DNA from: Euwallacea fornicatus
Lineage: Eukaryota; Arthropoda; Insecta; Coleoptera; Curculionidae
Length of the DNA: 64,000 bases
Direction of reading: 5' to 3'
Assembly: GCF_040115645.1 (NCBI RefSeq)
Contig: NW_027096076.1
Span: 124,001-188,000 of the forward strand
In this document: positions 37,221 to 49,085 of the stretch, in pieces
Layout of the letters: every line of letters begins with the position of its first letter
How positions within the stretch are numbered: the first letter of the stretch is position 1
Translations under genes and position numbers: made by a program
Notes under the pieces: generated by a model
Told to the model about the DNA's origin: nothing
What the model saw: the letters and a program-made list of their open reading frames with translations, nothing else
Database searches by the model: none

Positions 37221-38808
37221 CGGAGGTTCAAAGCTTGAAAAGTCACGAAAGATGTGTGTTTGAGCACATAAATTACTCGTTTTCTACAAAAATTCACCAA
37301 GATACAATGAAGCCTTATTTGTCATGTTAAAGAGGTCGTGGAGGTGATTCTGTGGTAAAATTTTGAAGGTATTTGGAGCTCATTTGCCGAAGTTACGGAG
37401 GTTCAAAACTTGAAAAGTCACGAAAGATGTGTGTTTGTGAACATAAATTACTCGTTTTCTAGAAAACTCACCAAGATACAATGAAGCCTTATTTGTCATT
37501 TTAAAAAGCTCGTTGAGGCGATTCTGTAGTCAAATTTTGAAGGTATGTGGAGCTCATTTGCCGAAGTTACGGAGGTTCAAAGCTTCAAAAGTCACGAAAG
37601 ATGTGTGTTTGAGCACATAAATTACTAGTTTTCTACAAAAATTCACCAAGATACAATGAAGCCTTATTTGTCATGTTAAAGAGCTCGTCGAGGTGATTCT
37701 GTGGTAAAATTTTGAAGGTATTTGTAGCTCATTTGCTGAAGTTACGGAGGTTCAAAACTTGAAAAGTCACGAAAGATGTATGTTTGTGCACATAAATTAC
37801 TCGTTTTCTAGAAAACTCACCGAGATAATGAAGCATTATGAGTCATGATGAAGAGCTCAACGAGATGATTCTATGATCAATTTTTTAAGCAATTTGAAGC
37901 ACATTTGCCGAAGTTACGGAGGTTCAAATCTTGAAAAGTCACGAAAGATGTGTGTTTGAGCACATAAATTACTAGTTTTCTACAAAAATTCACCAAGATA
38001 CAATGAAGCCTTATTTGTCATGTTAAAGAGCTCGTCGAGGTGATTCTGTGGTAAAATTTTGAAGGTATTTGTAGCTCATTTGCTGAAGTTACGGAGGTTC
38101 AAAACTTGAAAAGTCACGAAAGATGTATGTTTGTGCACATAAATTACTCGTTTTCTAGAAAACTCACCGAGATATAATGAAGCATTATGAGTCATGATGA
38201 AGAGCTCAACGAGATGATTCTATGATCAATTTTTTAAGCAATTTGAAGCACATTTGCCGAAGTTACGGAGGTTCAAAGCTTGAAAAGTCACGAAAGATGT
38301 GTGTTTGATCACATAAATTACTCGTTTTCTAGAAAACTCACTTAGATATAATGAAGCCTTATGAGTCATGATGAAGAGCTAAACGAGATGATTCTATGAT
38401 CAATTTTTTAAGCAATTTGAAGCACATTTGCCGAAGTTACGGAGGTTCAAAGCTTGAAAAGTCACGAAAGATGTGTGTTTGAGCACATAAATTACTCGTT
38501 TTCTAGAAAACTCACCAAGATACAATGAAGCCTTATTTGTCATGTTAAAGAGGTCGTCGAGGTGATTCTGTGGTAAAATTTTGAAGGTATTTGGAGCTCA
38601 TTTGCCGAAGTTACGGACGTTCAAATCTTGAAAAGTCACGAAAGATGTGTGTTTGAGCACATAAATTACTCGTTTTCTAGAAAACTCACTTAGATATAAT
38701 GAAGCCTTATCAGTCATGATGAAGAGCTCAACGAGATGATTCTATGATCAATTTTTTAAGCAATTTGAAGCACATTTGCCGAAGTTACGGAGGTTCAAAG
38801 CTTGAAAA
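37221..38808 (+). repeat. Type II monomers with a dimer duplication
   Basis: A two-monomer block with the rare TATTTGTAGCTC occurs at about 37717 and 38064, offset 347 bp. That equals one 175-bp and one 174-bp monomer less two bases; the loss is visible near 37822, where CCGAGATAATG replaces CCGAGATATAATG. AAGCATTATG is shared by both copies. The remainder is ordinary monomers, including one with GTTTGATCACAT near 38305. Confidence 0.8.
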
Positions 38809-39504
38809 GTCACGAAAGATGTGTGTTTGAGCACATAAATTACTCGTTTTCTAGAAAACTCACCGAGATATAATGAAGCTTTATGAGTCATGATGAAGAG
38901 CTCAACGTGATGATTCTATGATCAATTTTTTAAGCAATTTGAAGCACATTTGCCGAAGTTACGGAGGTTCAAATCTTGAAAAGTCACGAAAGATGTGTGT
39001 TTGAGCACATAAATTACTCGTTTTCTAGAAAACTCACTTAGATATAATGAAGCCTTATGAGTCATGATGAAGAGCTCAACGAGATGATTCTATGATCAAT
39101 TTTTTAAGCAATTTGAAGCACATTTGCCGAAGTTACGGAGGTTCAAATCTTGAAAAGTCACGAAAGATGTGTGTTTGAGCACATAAATTACTCGTTTTCT
39201 AGAAAACTCACCGAGATATAATGAAGCTTTATGAGTCATGATGAAGAGCTCAACGTGATGATTCTATGATCAATTTTTTAAGCAATTTGAAGCACATTTG
39301 CCGAAGTTACGGAGGTTCAAATCTTGAAAAGTCACGAAAGATGTGTGTTTGAGCACATAAATTACTCGTTTTCTAGAAAACTCACTTAGATATAATGAAG
39401 CCTTATGAGTCATGACGAAGAGCTCAACGAGATGATTCTATGATCAATCTATTAAGCAATTTGAAGCACATTTGCCGAAGTTACGGAGGTTCAAAGCTTG
39501 AAAA
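38809..39504 (+). repeat. Dimer repeat (348 bp x 2), occurrence 1
   Basis: Four monomers alternate between CCGAG with AAGCTTTATG and CAACGTGATG (38809, 39157) and CTTAG with AAGCCTTATG and CAACGAGATG (38983, 39331). The same alternation appears at 42991-43686 and 48390-49085. The last monomer has the rare GTCATGACGAAG, also found in the last monomer at 48912. It differs there by an AATCTATTAAGC core end. Confidence 0.85.
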
Positions 39505-40202
39505 GTCACGAAAGATGTGTGTTTGAGCACATAAATTACTCGTTTTCTACAAAAATTCACCAAGATACAATGAAGCCTTATTTGTCATGTTAAAGAGGTC
39601 GTCGAGGTGATTCTGTGGTAAAATTTTGAAGGTATTTGGAGCTCATTTGCCGAAGTTACGGACGTTCAAAGCTTGAAAAGTCACGAAAGATGTGTGTTTG
39701 AGCACATAAATTACTCGTTTTCTAGAAAACTCACTTAGATATAATGAAGCCTTATGAGTCATGATGAAGAGCTAAACGAGATGATTCTATGATCAATTTT
39801 TTAAGCAATTTGAAGCACATTTGCCGAAGTTACGGAGGTTCAAAGCTTGAAAAGTCACGAAAGATGTGTGTTTGAGCACATAAATTACTCGTTTTCTAGA
39901 AAACTCACCAAGATACAATGAAGCCTTATTTGTCATGTTAAAGAGATCGTCCAGGTGATTCTGTGGTAAAATTTTGAAGGTATTTGGAGCTCATTTGCCG
40001 AAGTTACGGAGGTTCAAAGCTTGAAAAGTCACGAAAGATGTGTGTTTGAGCACATAAATTACTCGTTTTCTACAAAAATTCACCAAGATACAATGAAGCC
40101 TTATTTGTCATGTTAAAGAGCTCGTCGAGGTGATTCTGTGGTAAAATTTTGAAGGTATTTGGAGCTCATTTGCCGAAGTTATGGAGGTTCAAAACTTGAA
40201 AA
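39505..40202 (+). repeat. Four type II monomers
   Basis: The stretch contains a CTACAAAAATTC monomer with TACGGACGTTC, a CTTAG class A monomer, a B monomer with GATCGTCCAGG (a private change), and a CTACAAAAATTC monomer ending in GAAGTTATGG. I see nothing but satellite. Confidence 0.8.
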
Positions 40203-41073
40203 GTCACGCAAGATGTATGTTTGTGCACATAAATTACTCGTTTTCTAGAAAACTCACCAAGATACAATGAAGCCTTATGAGTCATGATGAAGAGCTAAAC
40301 GAGATGATTCTATGATCAATTTTTTAAGCAATTTGAAGCACATTTGCCGAAGTTACGGAGGTTCAAAACTTGAAAAGTCACGAAAGATGTGTGTTTGAGC
40401 ATATAAATTACTCGTTTTCTAGAAAACTCATCGAGATATAATGAAGCCTTATGAGTCATGATGAAGAGCTAAACGAGATGATTCTATGATCAATCTATTA
40501 AGCAATTTGAAGCACATTTGCCGAAATTACGGAGGTTCAAATCTTGAAAAGTCACGAAAGATGTGTGTTTGAGCACATAAATTACTCGTTTTCTACAAAA
40601 ATTCACCAAGATACAATGAAGCCTTATTTGTCATGTTAAAGAGGTCGTCGAGTTGATTCTGTGGTAAAATTTTGAAGGTATTTGGAGCTCATTTTCCGAA
40701 GTTATGGAGGTTCAAAACTTGAAAAGTCACGCAAGATGTATGTTTGTGCACATAAATTACTCGTTTTCTAGAAAACTCACCAAGATATAATGAAGCTTTA
40801 TGAGTCATGATGAAGAGCTCAACGTGATGATTCTATGATCAATTTTTTAAGCAATTTGAAGAACATTTGCCGAAGTTACGGAGGTTCAAATCTTGAAAAG
40901 TCACGAAAGCTGTGTGTTTGAGCACATAAATTACTCGTTTTCTAGAAAACTCACTTAGATATAATGAAGCCTTATCAGTCATGATGAAGAGCTCAACGAG
41001 ATGATTCTATGATCAATTTTTTAAGCAATTTGAAGCACATTTGCCGAAATTACGGAGGTTCAAATCTTGAAAA
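40203..41073 (+). repeat. Five-monomer cassette, version without the one-base insertion
   Basis: Order: GTCACGCAAG monomer with a class A core; GCATATAAAT monomer with AATCTATTAAGC and GAAATTACGG; CTACAAAAATTC monomer with ATTTTCCGAAG and TTATGG; GTCACGCAAG monomer with CAAGATATAATG and GAAGAACAT; AAAGCTGTG monomer with CTTAG and CCTTATCAG. It is 871 bp. The later copies at 43687, 49086 and 49958 are 872 bp because a G has been added in TTTTTTGAAGC. They also share CCTTGTGAG and TAAAAGAG, which this copy lacks, so this one looks closest to the ancestral form. Confidence 0.85.
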
Positions 41074-41423
41074 GTCACGAAAGATGTGTGTTTGAGCACA
41101 TAAATTACTCGTTTTCTACAAAAATTCACCAAGATACAATGAAGCCTTATTTGTCATGTTAAAGAGCTCGTCGAGGTGATTCTGTGGTAAAATTTTGAAG
41201 GTATTTGGAGCTCATTTGCCGAAATTACGGAGGTTCAAATCTTGAAAAGTCACGAAAGATGTGTGTTTGAGCACATAAATTACTCGTTTTCTACAAAAAT
41301 TCACCAAGATACAATGAAGCCTTATTTGTCATGTTAAAGAGCTCGTCGAGGTGATTCTGTGGTAAAATTTTGAAGGTATTTGGAGCTCATTTGCCGAAAT
41401 TACGGAGGTTCAAATCTTGAAAA
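41074..41423 (+). repeat. Two identical adjacent 175-bp monomers
   Basis: Monomers 41074-41248 and 41249-41423 appear identical: CTACAAAAATTC left half, class B core, GAAATTACGG. A third monomer starting at 41424 is the same until GAAGTTATGG near its end. This is a run of recent single-monomer duplication. Confidence 0.87.
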
Positions 41424-42990
41424 GTCACGAAAGATGTGTGTTTGAGCACATAAATTACTCGTTTTCTACAAAAATTCACCAAGATACAATGAAGCCTTAT
41501 TTGTCATGTTAAAGAGCTCGTCGAGGTGATTCTGTGGTAAAATTTTGAAGGTATTTGGAGCTCATTTGCCGAAGTTATGGAGGTTCAAAACTTGAAAAGT
41601 CACGCAAGATGTATGTTTGTGCACATAAATTACTCGTTTTCTAGAAAACTCACCAAGATACAATGAAGCCTTATGAGTCATGATGAAGAGCTAAACGAGA
41701 TGATTCTATGATCAATTTTTTAAGCAATTTGAAGCACATTTGCCGAAGTTACGGAGGTTCAAATCTTGAAAAGTCACGAAAGATGTATGTTTGTGCACAT
41801 AAATTACTCGTTTTCTAGAAAACTCACCAAGATACAATGAAGCCTTATTTGTCATGTTAAAGAGCTCGTCGAGGTGATTCTGTGGTAAAATTTTGAAGGT
41901 ATTTGGAGCTCATTTGCTGAAGTTACGGAGGTTCAAAACTTGAAAAGTCACGAAAGATGTATGTTTGTGCACATAAATTACTCGTTTTCTAGAAAACTCA
42001 CCGAGATATAATGAAGCTTTATGAGTCATGATGAAGAGCTAAACGAGATGATTCTATGATCAATTTTTTAAGCAATTTGAAGCACATTTGCCGAAGTTAC
42101 GGAGGTTCAAAACTTGAAAAGTCACGCAAGATGTATGTTTGTGCACATAAATTACTCGTTTTCTAGAAAACTCACCAAGATACAATGAAGCCTTGTGAGT
42201 CATGATGAAGAGCTAAAAGAGGTGATTCTATGATCAATTTTTTAAGCAATTTGAAGAACATTTGCCGAAGTTACGGAGGTTCAAAGCTTGAAAAGTCACG
42301 AAAGATGTGTGTTTGAGCACATAAATTACTCGTTTTCTAGAAAACTCACCAAGATACAATGAAGCCTTATTTGTCATGTTAAAGAGCTCGTCGAGGTGAT
42401 TCTATGGTAAAATTTTGAAGGTATTTGGAGCTCATTTGCTGAAGTTACGGAGGTTCAAAACTTGAAAAGTCACGAAAGATGTTTGTTTGTGAACATAAAT
42501 TACTAGTTTTCTAAAAAACTCACCAAGATACAATGAAGCCTTATTTGTCATGTTAAAGAGCTCGTTGAGGCGATTCTGTGGTCAAATTTTGAAGGTAGTT
42601 GGAGCTCATTTGCCGAAGTTACGGAGGTTCAAATCTTGAAAAGTCACGAAAGATGTGTGTTTGAGCACATAAATTACTCGTTTTCTAGAAAACTCACCGA
42701 GATATAATGAAACCTTATGAGTCATGATGAAGAGCTAAACGAGATGATTCTATGATCAATTTTTTAAGCAATTTGAAGCACATTTGCCGAAGTTACGGAG
42801 GTTCAAAACTTGAAAAGTCACGAAAGATGTGTGTTTGAGCACATAAATTACTCGTTTTCTAGAAAACTCACCGAGATATAATGAAGCCTTATCAGTCATG
42901 ATGAAGAGCTCAACGAGATGATTCTATGATCAATTTTTTAAGCAATTTGAAGCACATTTGCCGAAGTTACGGAGGTTCAAAGCTTGAAAA
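41424..42990 (+). repeat. Type II monomers, mixed order
   Basis: The stretch contains alternating A and B monomers. A monomer at about 42127 has CCTTGTGAG and TAAAAGAGGTG with GAAGAACAT but no inserted G, so it shares some but not all of the derived changes of the 872-bp cassette. It may be an intermediate or a recombinant. A GTTTGTTTGTGAAC monomer lies near 42475. No non-satellite sequence is seen. Confidence 0.78.
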
Positions 42991-43686
42991 GTCACGAAAG
43001 ATGTGTGTTTGAGCACATAAATTACTCGTTTTCTAGAAAACTCACCGAGATATAATGAAGCTTTATGAGTCATGATGAAGAGCTCAACGTGATGATTCTA
43101 TGATCAATTTTTTAAGCAATTTGAAGCACATTTGCCGAAGTTACGGAGGTTCAAATCTTGAAAAGTCACGAAAGATGTGTGTTTGAGCACATAAATTACT
43201 CGTTTTCTAGAAAACTCACTTAGATATAATGAAGCCTTATGAGTCATGATGAAGAGCTCAACGAGATGATTCTATGATCAATTTTTTAAGCAATTTGAAG
43301 CACATTTGCCGAAGTTACGGAGGTTCAAATCTTGAAAAGTCACGAAAGATGTGTGTTTGAGCACATAAATTACTCGTTTTCTAGAAAACTCACCGAGATA
43401 TAATGAAGCTTTATGAGTCATGATGAAGAGCTCAACGTGATGATTCTATGATCAATTTTTTAAGCAATTTGAAGAACATTTGCCGAAGTTACGGAGGTTC
43501 AAATCTTGAAAAGTCACGAAAGCTGTGTGTTTGAGCACATAAATTACTCGTTTTCTAGAAAACTCACTTAGATATAATGAAGCCTTATCAGTCCTGATGA
43601 AGAGCTCAACGAGATGATTCTATGATCAATTTTTTAAGCAATTTGAAGCACATTTGCCGAAGTTACGGAGGTTCAAAACTTGAAAA
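42991..43686 (+). repeat. Dimer repeat (348 bp x 2), occurrence 2
   Basis: CCGAG/AAGCTTTATG monomers at 42991 and 43339 alternate with CTTAG monomers at 43165 and 43513. The third monomer takes on GAAGAACAT, and the fourth has AAAGCTGTG, CCTTATCAG and the rare GTCCTGATG (43591), so the block's end has been replaced by sequence of the neighbouring cassette. The left edge of the 6271-bp duplication falls inside this block at about 43410. Confidence 0.83.
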
Positions 43687-46600
43687 GTCACGCAAGATGT
43701 ATGTTTGTGCACATAAATTACTCGTTTTCTAGAAAACTCACCAAGATACAATGAAGCCTTGTGAGTCATGATGAAGAGCTAAAAGAGATGATTCTATGAT
43801 CAATTTTTTGAAGCAATTTGAAGCACATTTGCCGAAGTTACGGAGGTTCAAAACTTGAAAAGTCACGAAAGATGTGTGTTTGAGCATATAAATTACTCGT
43901 TTTCTAGAAAACTCATCGAGATATAATGAAGCCTTATGAGTCATGATGAAGAGCTAAACGAGATGATTCTATGATCAATCTATTAAGCAATTTGAAGCAC
44001 ATTTGCCGAAATTACGGAGGTTCAAATCTTGAAAAGTCACGAAAGATGTGTGTTTGAGCACATAAATTACTCGTTTTCTACAAAAATTCACCAAGATACA
44101 ATGAAGCCTTATTTGTCATGTTAAAGAGGTCGTCGAGGTGATTCTGTGGTAAAATTTTGAAGGTATTTGGAGCTCATTTTCCGAAGTTATGGAGGTTCAA
44201 AACTTGAAAAGTCACGCAAGATGTATGTTTGTGCACATAAATTACTCGTTTTCTAGAAAACTCACCAAGATATAATGAAGCTTTATGAGTCATGATGAAG
44301 AGCTCAACGTGATGATTCTATGATCAATTTTTTAAGCAATTTGAAGAACATTTGCCGAAGTTACGGAGGTTCAAATCTTGAAAAGTCACGAAAGCTGTGT
44401 GTTTGAGCACATAAATTACTCGTTTTCTAGAAAACTCACTTAGATATAATGAAGCCTTATCAGTCATGATGAAGAGCTCAACGAGATGATTCTATGATCA
44501 ATTTTTTAAGCAATTTGAAGCACATTTGCCGAAGTTACGGAGGTTCAAATCTTGAAAAGTCACGAAAGATATATGTTTGTGCACATAAATTACTCGTTTT
44601 CTAGAAAACTCACCAAGATACAATGAAGCCTTATTTGTCATGTTAAAGAGCTCGTCGAGGTGATTCTGTGGTAAAATTTTGAAGGTAGTTGGAGCTCATT
44701 TGCTGAAGTTACGGAGGTTCAAAACTTGAAAAGTCACGAAAGATGTATGTTTGTGCACATAAATTACTCGTTTTCTAGAAAACTCACCGAGATATAATGA
44801 AGCTTTATGAGTCATGATGAAGAGCTAAACGAGATGATTCTATGATCAATTTTTTAAGCAATTTGAAGCACATTTGCCGAAGTTACGGAGGTTCAAAACT
44901 TGAAAAGTCACGAAAGATGTGTGTTTGAGCATATAAATTACTCGTTTTCTAGAAAACTCACCGAGATATAATGAAGCTTTATGAGTCATGATGAAGAGCT
45001 AAACGAGATGATTCTATGATCAATCTATTAAGCAATTTGAAGCACATTTGCCGAAATTACGGAGGTTCAAATCTTGAAAAGTCACGAAAGATGTGTGTTT
45101 GAGCACATAAATTACTCGTTTTCTACAAAAATTCACCAAGATTCAATGAAGCCTTATTTGTCATGTTAAAGAGGTCGTCGAGGTGATTCTGTGGTAAAAT
45201 TTTGAAGGTATTTGGAGCTCATTTGCCGAAGTTACGGATGTTCAAAGCTTGAAAAGTCACGAAAGATGTGTGTTTGAGCACATAAATTACTCGTTTTCTA
45301 GAAAACTCACTTAGATATAATGAAGCCTTATGAGTCATGATGAAGAGCTAAACGAGATGATTCTATGATCAATTTTTTAAGCAATTTGAAGCACATTTGC
45401 CGAAGTTACGGAGGTTCAAAGCTTGAAAAGTCACGAAAGATGTGTGTTTGAGAACATAAATTACTCGTTTTCTAGAAAACTCACCAAGATACAATGAAGC
45501 CTTATTTGTCATAATAAAGAGCTGGTTGAGGCGATTCTGTGGTCAAATTTTGAAGGTAGTTGGAGCTCATTTGCCGAAGTTACGGAAGTTCAAAGCTTGA
45601 AAAGTCACGAAAGATGTGTGTTTGAGCACATAAATTACTCGTTTTCTAGAAAACTCACCACGATACAATGAAGCCTTATGAGTCATGATGAAGAGCTAAA
45701 CGAGATGATTCTATGATCAATTTTTTAAGCAATTTGAAGCACATTTGCCGAAGTTACGGAGGTTCAAAACTTGAAAAGTCACGAAAGATGTGTGTTTGAG
45801 CATATAAATTACTCGTTTTCTAGAAAACTCATCGAGATATAATGAAGCCTTATGAGTCATGATGAAGAGCTAAACGAGATGATTCTATGATCAATCTATT
45901 AAGCAATTTGAAGCACATTTGCCGAAATTACGGAGGTTCAAATCTTGAAAAGTCACGAAAGATGTGTGTTTGAGCACATAAATTACTCGTTTTCTACAAA
46001 AATTCACCAAGATACAATGAAGCCTTATTTGTCATGTTAAAGAGGTCGTCGAGGTGATTCTGTGGTAAAATTTTGAAGGTATTTGGAGCTCATTTGCCGA
46101 AGTTACGGAGGTTCAAATCTTGAAAAGTCACGAAGGAAGTGTGTTTGTGCACATAAATTACTCGTTTTCTAGAAAACTCACCAAGATACAATGAAGCCTT
46201 ATTTGTAATATTAAAGAGCTCGTTGAGGCGATTCTGTGGTCAAATTTTGAAGGTAGTTGGAGCTCATTTGCCGAAGTTACGGAGGTTCAAATCTTGAAAA
46301 GTCACGAAAGATGTGTGTTTGAGCACATAAATTACTCGTTTTCTAGAAAACTCACCGAGATATAATGAAACCTTATGAGTCATGATGAAGAGCTAAACGA
46401 GATGATTCTATGATCAATTTTTTAAGCAATTTGAAGCACATTTGCCGAAGTTACGGAGGTTCAAAACTTGAAAAGTCACGAAAGATGTGTGTTTGAGCAC
46501 ATAAATTACTCGTTTTCTACAAAAATTCACCAAGATACAATGAAGCCTTATTTGTCATGTTAAAGAGATCGTCGAGGTGATTCTGTGGTAAAATTTTGAA

Positions 46601-48567
46601 GGTATTTGGAGCTCATTTGCCGAAGTTACGGAGGTTCAAAACTTGAAAAGTCACGAAATATGTGTGTTTGTGAACATAAATTACTAGTTTTCTAAAAAAC
46701 TCACCAAGATACAATGAAGCCTTATTTGTCATAATAAAGAGCTGGTTGAGGCGATTCTGTGGTCAAATTTTGAAGGTAGTTGGAGCTCATTTGCCGAAGT
46801 TACGGAAGTTCAAAGCTTGAAAAGTCACGAAAGATGTGTGTTTGAGCACATAAATTACTCGTTTTCTAGAAAACTCACCGAGATATAATGAAGCCTTATG
46901 AGTCAAGACGAAGAGCTCAACGAGATGATTCTATGATCAATTTTTTAAGCAATTTGAAGCACATTTGCCGAAGTTACCGAGGTTCAAATCTTGAAAAGTC
47001 ACGAAAGATGTATGTTTGTGCACATAAATTACTCGTTTTCTAGAAAACTCACCAAGATACAATGAAGCCTTATTTGTCATGTTAAAGAGCTCGTCGAGGT
47101 GATTCTGTGGTAAAATTTTGAAGGTATTTGGAGCTCATTTGCTGAAGTTACGGAGGTTCAAAACTTGAAAAGTCACGAAAGATGTGTGTTTGAGCACATA
47201 AATTACTCGTTTTCTAGAAAACTCACCAAGATACAATGAAGCCTTATTTGTCATGTTAAAGACCTCGTTGAGGCGATTCTGTGGTCAAATTTTGAAGGTA
47301 GTTGGAGCTCATTTGCCGAAGTTACGGAGGTTCAACGCTTGAAAAATCACGAAAGATGTGTGTTTGAGCACATAAATTACTCGTTTTCTAGAAAACTCAC
47401 CGAGATATAATGAAGCTTTATGAGTCATGATGAAGAGCTCAACGTGATGATTCTATGATCAATTTTTTAAGCAATTTGAAGCACATTTGCCGAAGTTACG
47501 GAGGTTCAAATCTTGAAAAGTCACGAAAGATGTGTGTTTGAGCACATAAATTACTCGTTTTCTAGAAAACTCACCTAGATACAATGAAGCCTTATTTGTC
47601 ATGTTAAAGAGATCGTCGAGGTGATTCTGTGGTAAAATTTTGAAGGTATTTGGAGCTCATTTGCCGAAGTTACGGAGGTTCAAAGCTTGAAAAATCACGA
47701 AAGATGTGTGTTTGAGCACATAAATTACTCGTTTTCTAGAAAACTCACCGACATATAATGAAGATTTATGAGTCATGATGAAGAGCTCAACGAGATGATT
47801 CTATGATCAATTTTTTAAGCAATTTGAAGCACATTTGCCAAAGTTACGGAGGTTCAAATCTTGAAAAGTCACGAAAGATGTGTGCTTGAGCACATAAATT
47901 ACTCGTTTTCTAGAAAACTCACCGACATATAATGAAGCTTTATGAGTCATGATGAATAGCTAAACGAGATGATTCTATGATCACTATTTTAAGCAATTTG
48001 AAGCACATTTGCCGAAGTTACCGAGGTTCAAATCTTGAAAAGTCACGAAAGATGTGTGTTTGTGAACATAAATTACTCGTTTTCTAGAAAACTCACCAAG
48101 ATACAATGAAGCATTCTTAGTCGTGTTAAAGAACTCGTTGAGATGATTCTGTGGTCAAATTTTGAAGGTAGTTGCAGCTCATTTGCCGAAGTTACGGAGG
48201 TTCAAATCTTGAAAAGTCACGAAAGATGTGTGTTTGAGCACATAAATTACTCGTTTTCTAGAAAACTCACAGACATATAATGAAGATTTATGAGTCATGA
48301 TGAAGAGCTCAACGAGATGATTCTATGATCAATTTTTTAAGCAATTAGAAGCACATTTGCCGAAGTTACGGAGGTTCAAAGCTTGAAAAGTCACGAAAGA
48401 TGTGTGTTTGAGCACATAAATTACTCGTTTTCTAGAAAACTCACCGAGATATAATGAAGCTTTATGAGTCATGATGAAGAGCTCAACGTGATGATTCTAT
48501 GATCAATTTTTTAAGCAATTTGAAGCACATTTGCCGAAGTTACGGAGGTTCAAATCTTGAAAAGTCA
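43410..48567 (+). repeat. Large duplication (about 5.16 kb), copy 1
   Basis: It matches 49681-54838 at a constant offset of 6271 bp. Landmarks checked: GTCCTGATG (43591/49862), ATAATAAAGAGCTGG (45511/51782 and 46731/53002), CGAAGGAAG (46131/52402), GACCTCG (47261/53532), ACATATAATG (47751/54022) and GCAATTAGAAG (48341/54612). By eye I found only about five or six mismatches, including GATATATG near 44572 against GATGTATG and the GTCAC near 45604 against GAAAC. The match fails on the left before about 43410 and on the right after about 48567. Confidence 0.9.
43687..44558 (+). repeat. Five-monomer cassette (872 bp), derived copy a
   Basis: It has the same monomer order as 40203-41073, with the extra G in TTTTTTGAAGC (near 43809), CCTTGTGAG and TAAAAGAG. 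The inserted G removes a stop from one minus-strand frame, giving an open frame at 43738-43944 that I do not consider a gene. Confidence 0.87.
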
Positions 48568-49085
48568 CGAAAGATGTGTGTTTGAGCACATAAATTACTC
48601 GTTTTCTAGAAAACTCACTTAGATATAATGAAGCCTTATGAGTCATGATGAAGAGCTCAACGAGATGATTCTATGATCAATTTTTTAAGCAATTTGAAGC
48701 ACATTTGCCGAAGTTACGGAGGTTCAAATCTTGAAAAGTCACGAAAGATGTGTGTTTGAGCACATAAATTACTCGTTTTCTAGAAAACTCACCGAGATAT
48801 AATGAAGCTTTATGAGTCATGATGAAGAGCTCAACGTGATGATTCTATGATCAATTTTTTAAGCAATTTGAAGCACATTTGCCGAAGTTACGGAGGTTCA
48901 AATCTTGAAAAGTCACGAAAGATGTGTGTTTGAGCACATAAATTACTCGTTTTCTAGAAAACTCACTTAGATATAATGAAGCCTTATGAGTCATGACGAA
49001 GAGCTCAACGAGATGATTCTATGATCAATTTTTTAAGCAATTTGAAGCACATTTGCCGAAGTTACGGAGGTTCAAAACTTGAAAA
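48390..49085 (+). repeat. Dimer repeat (348 bp x 2), occurrence 3
   Basis: CCGAG/AAGCTTTATG monomers at 48390 and 48738 alternate with CTTAG monomers at 48564 and 48912; the last carries GTCATGACGAAG as at 39411. The right edge of the large duplication (about 48567) lies at the junction of its first and second monomers. Confidence 0.85.

Noticed and set aside
43738..43944. Minus-strand open frame of 68 codons, repeated at 49137-49343 and 50009-50215
   Set aside because: All three lie wholly in satellite monomers. The frame spans just over one monomer and is open only because of the inserted G in TTTTTTGAAGC, which shifts frame past a stop. The copies are identical because the 872-bp cassette was duplicated. 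There is no known domain, ribosome-site or promoter context.
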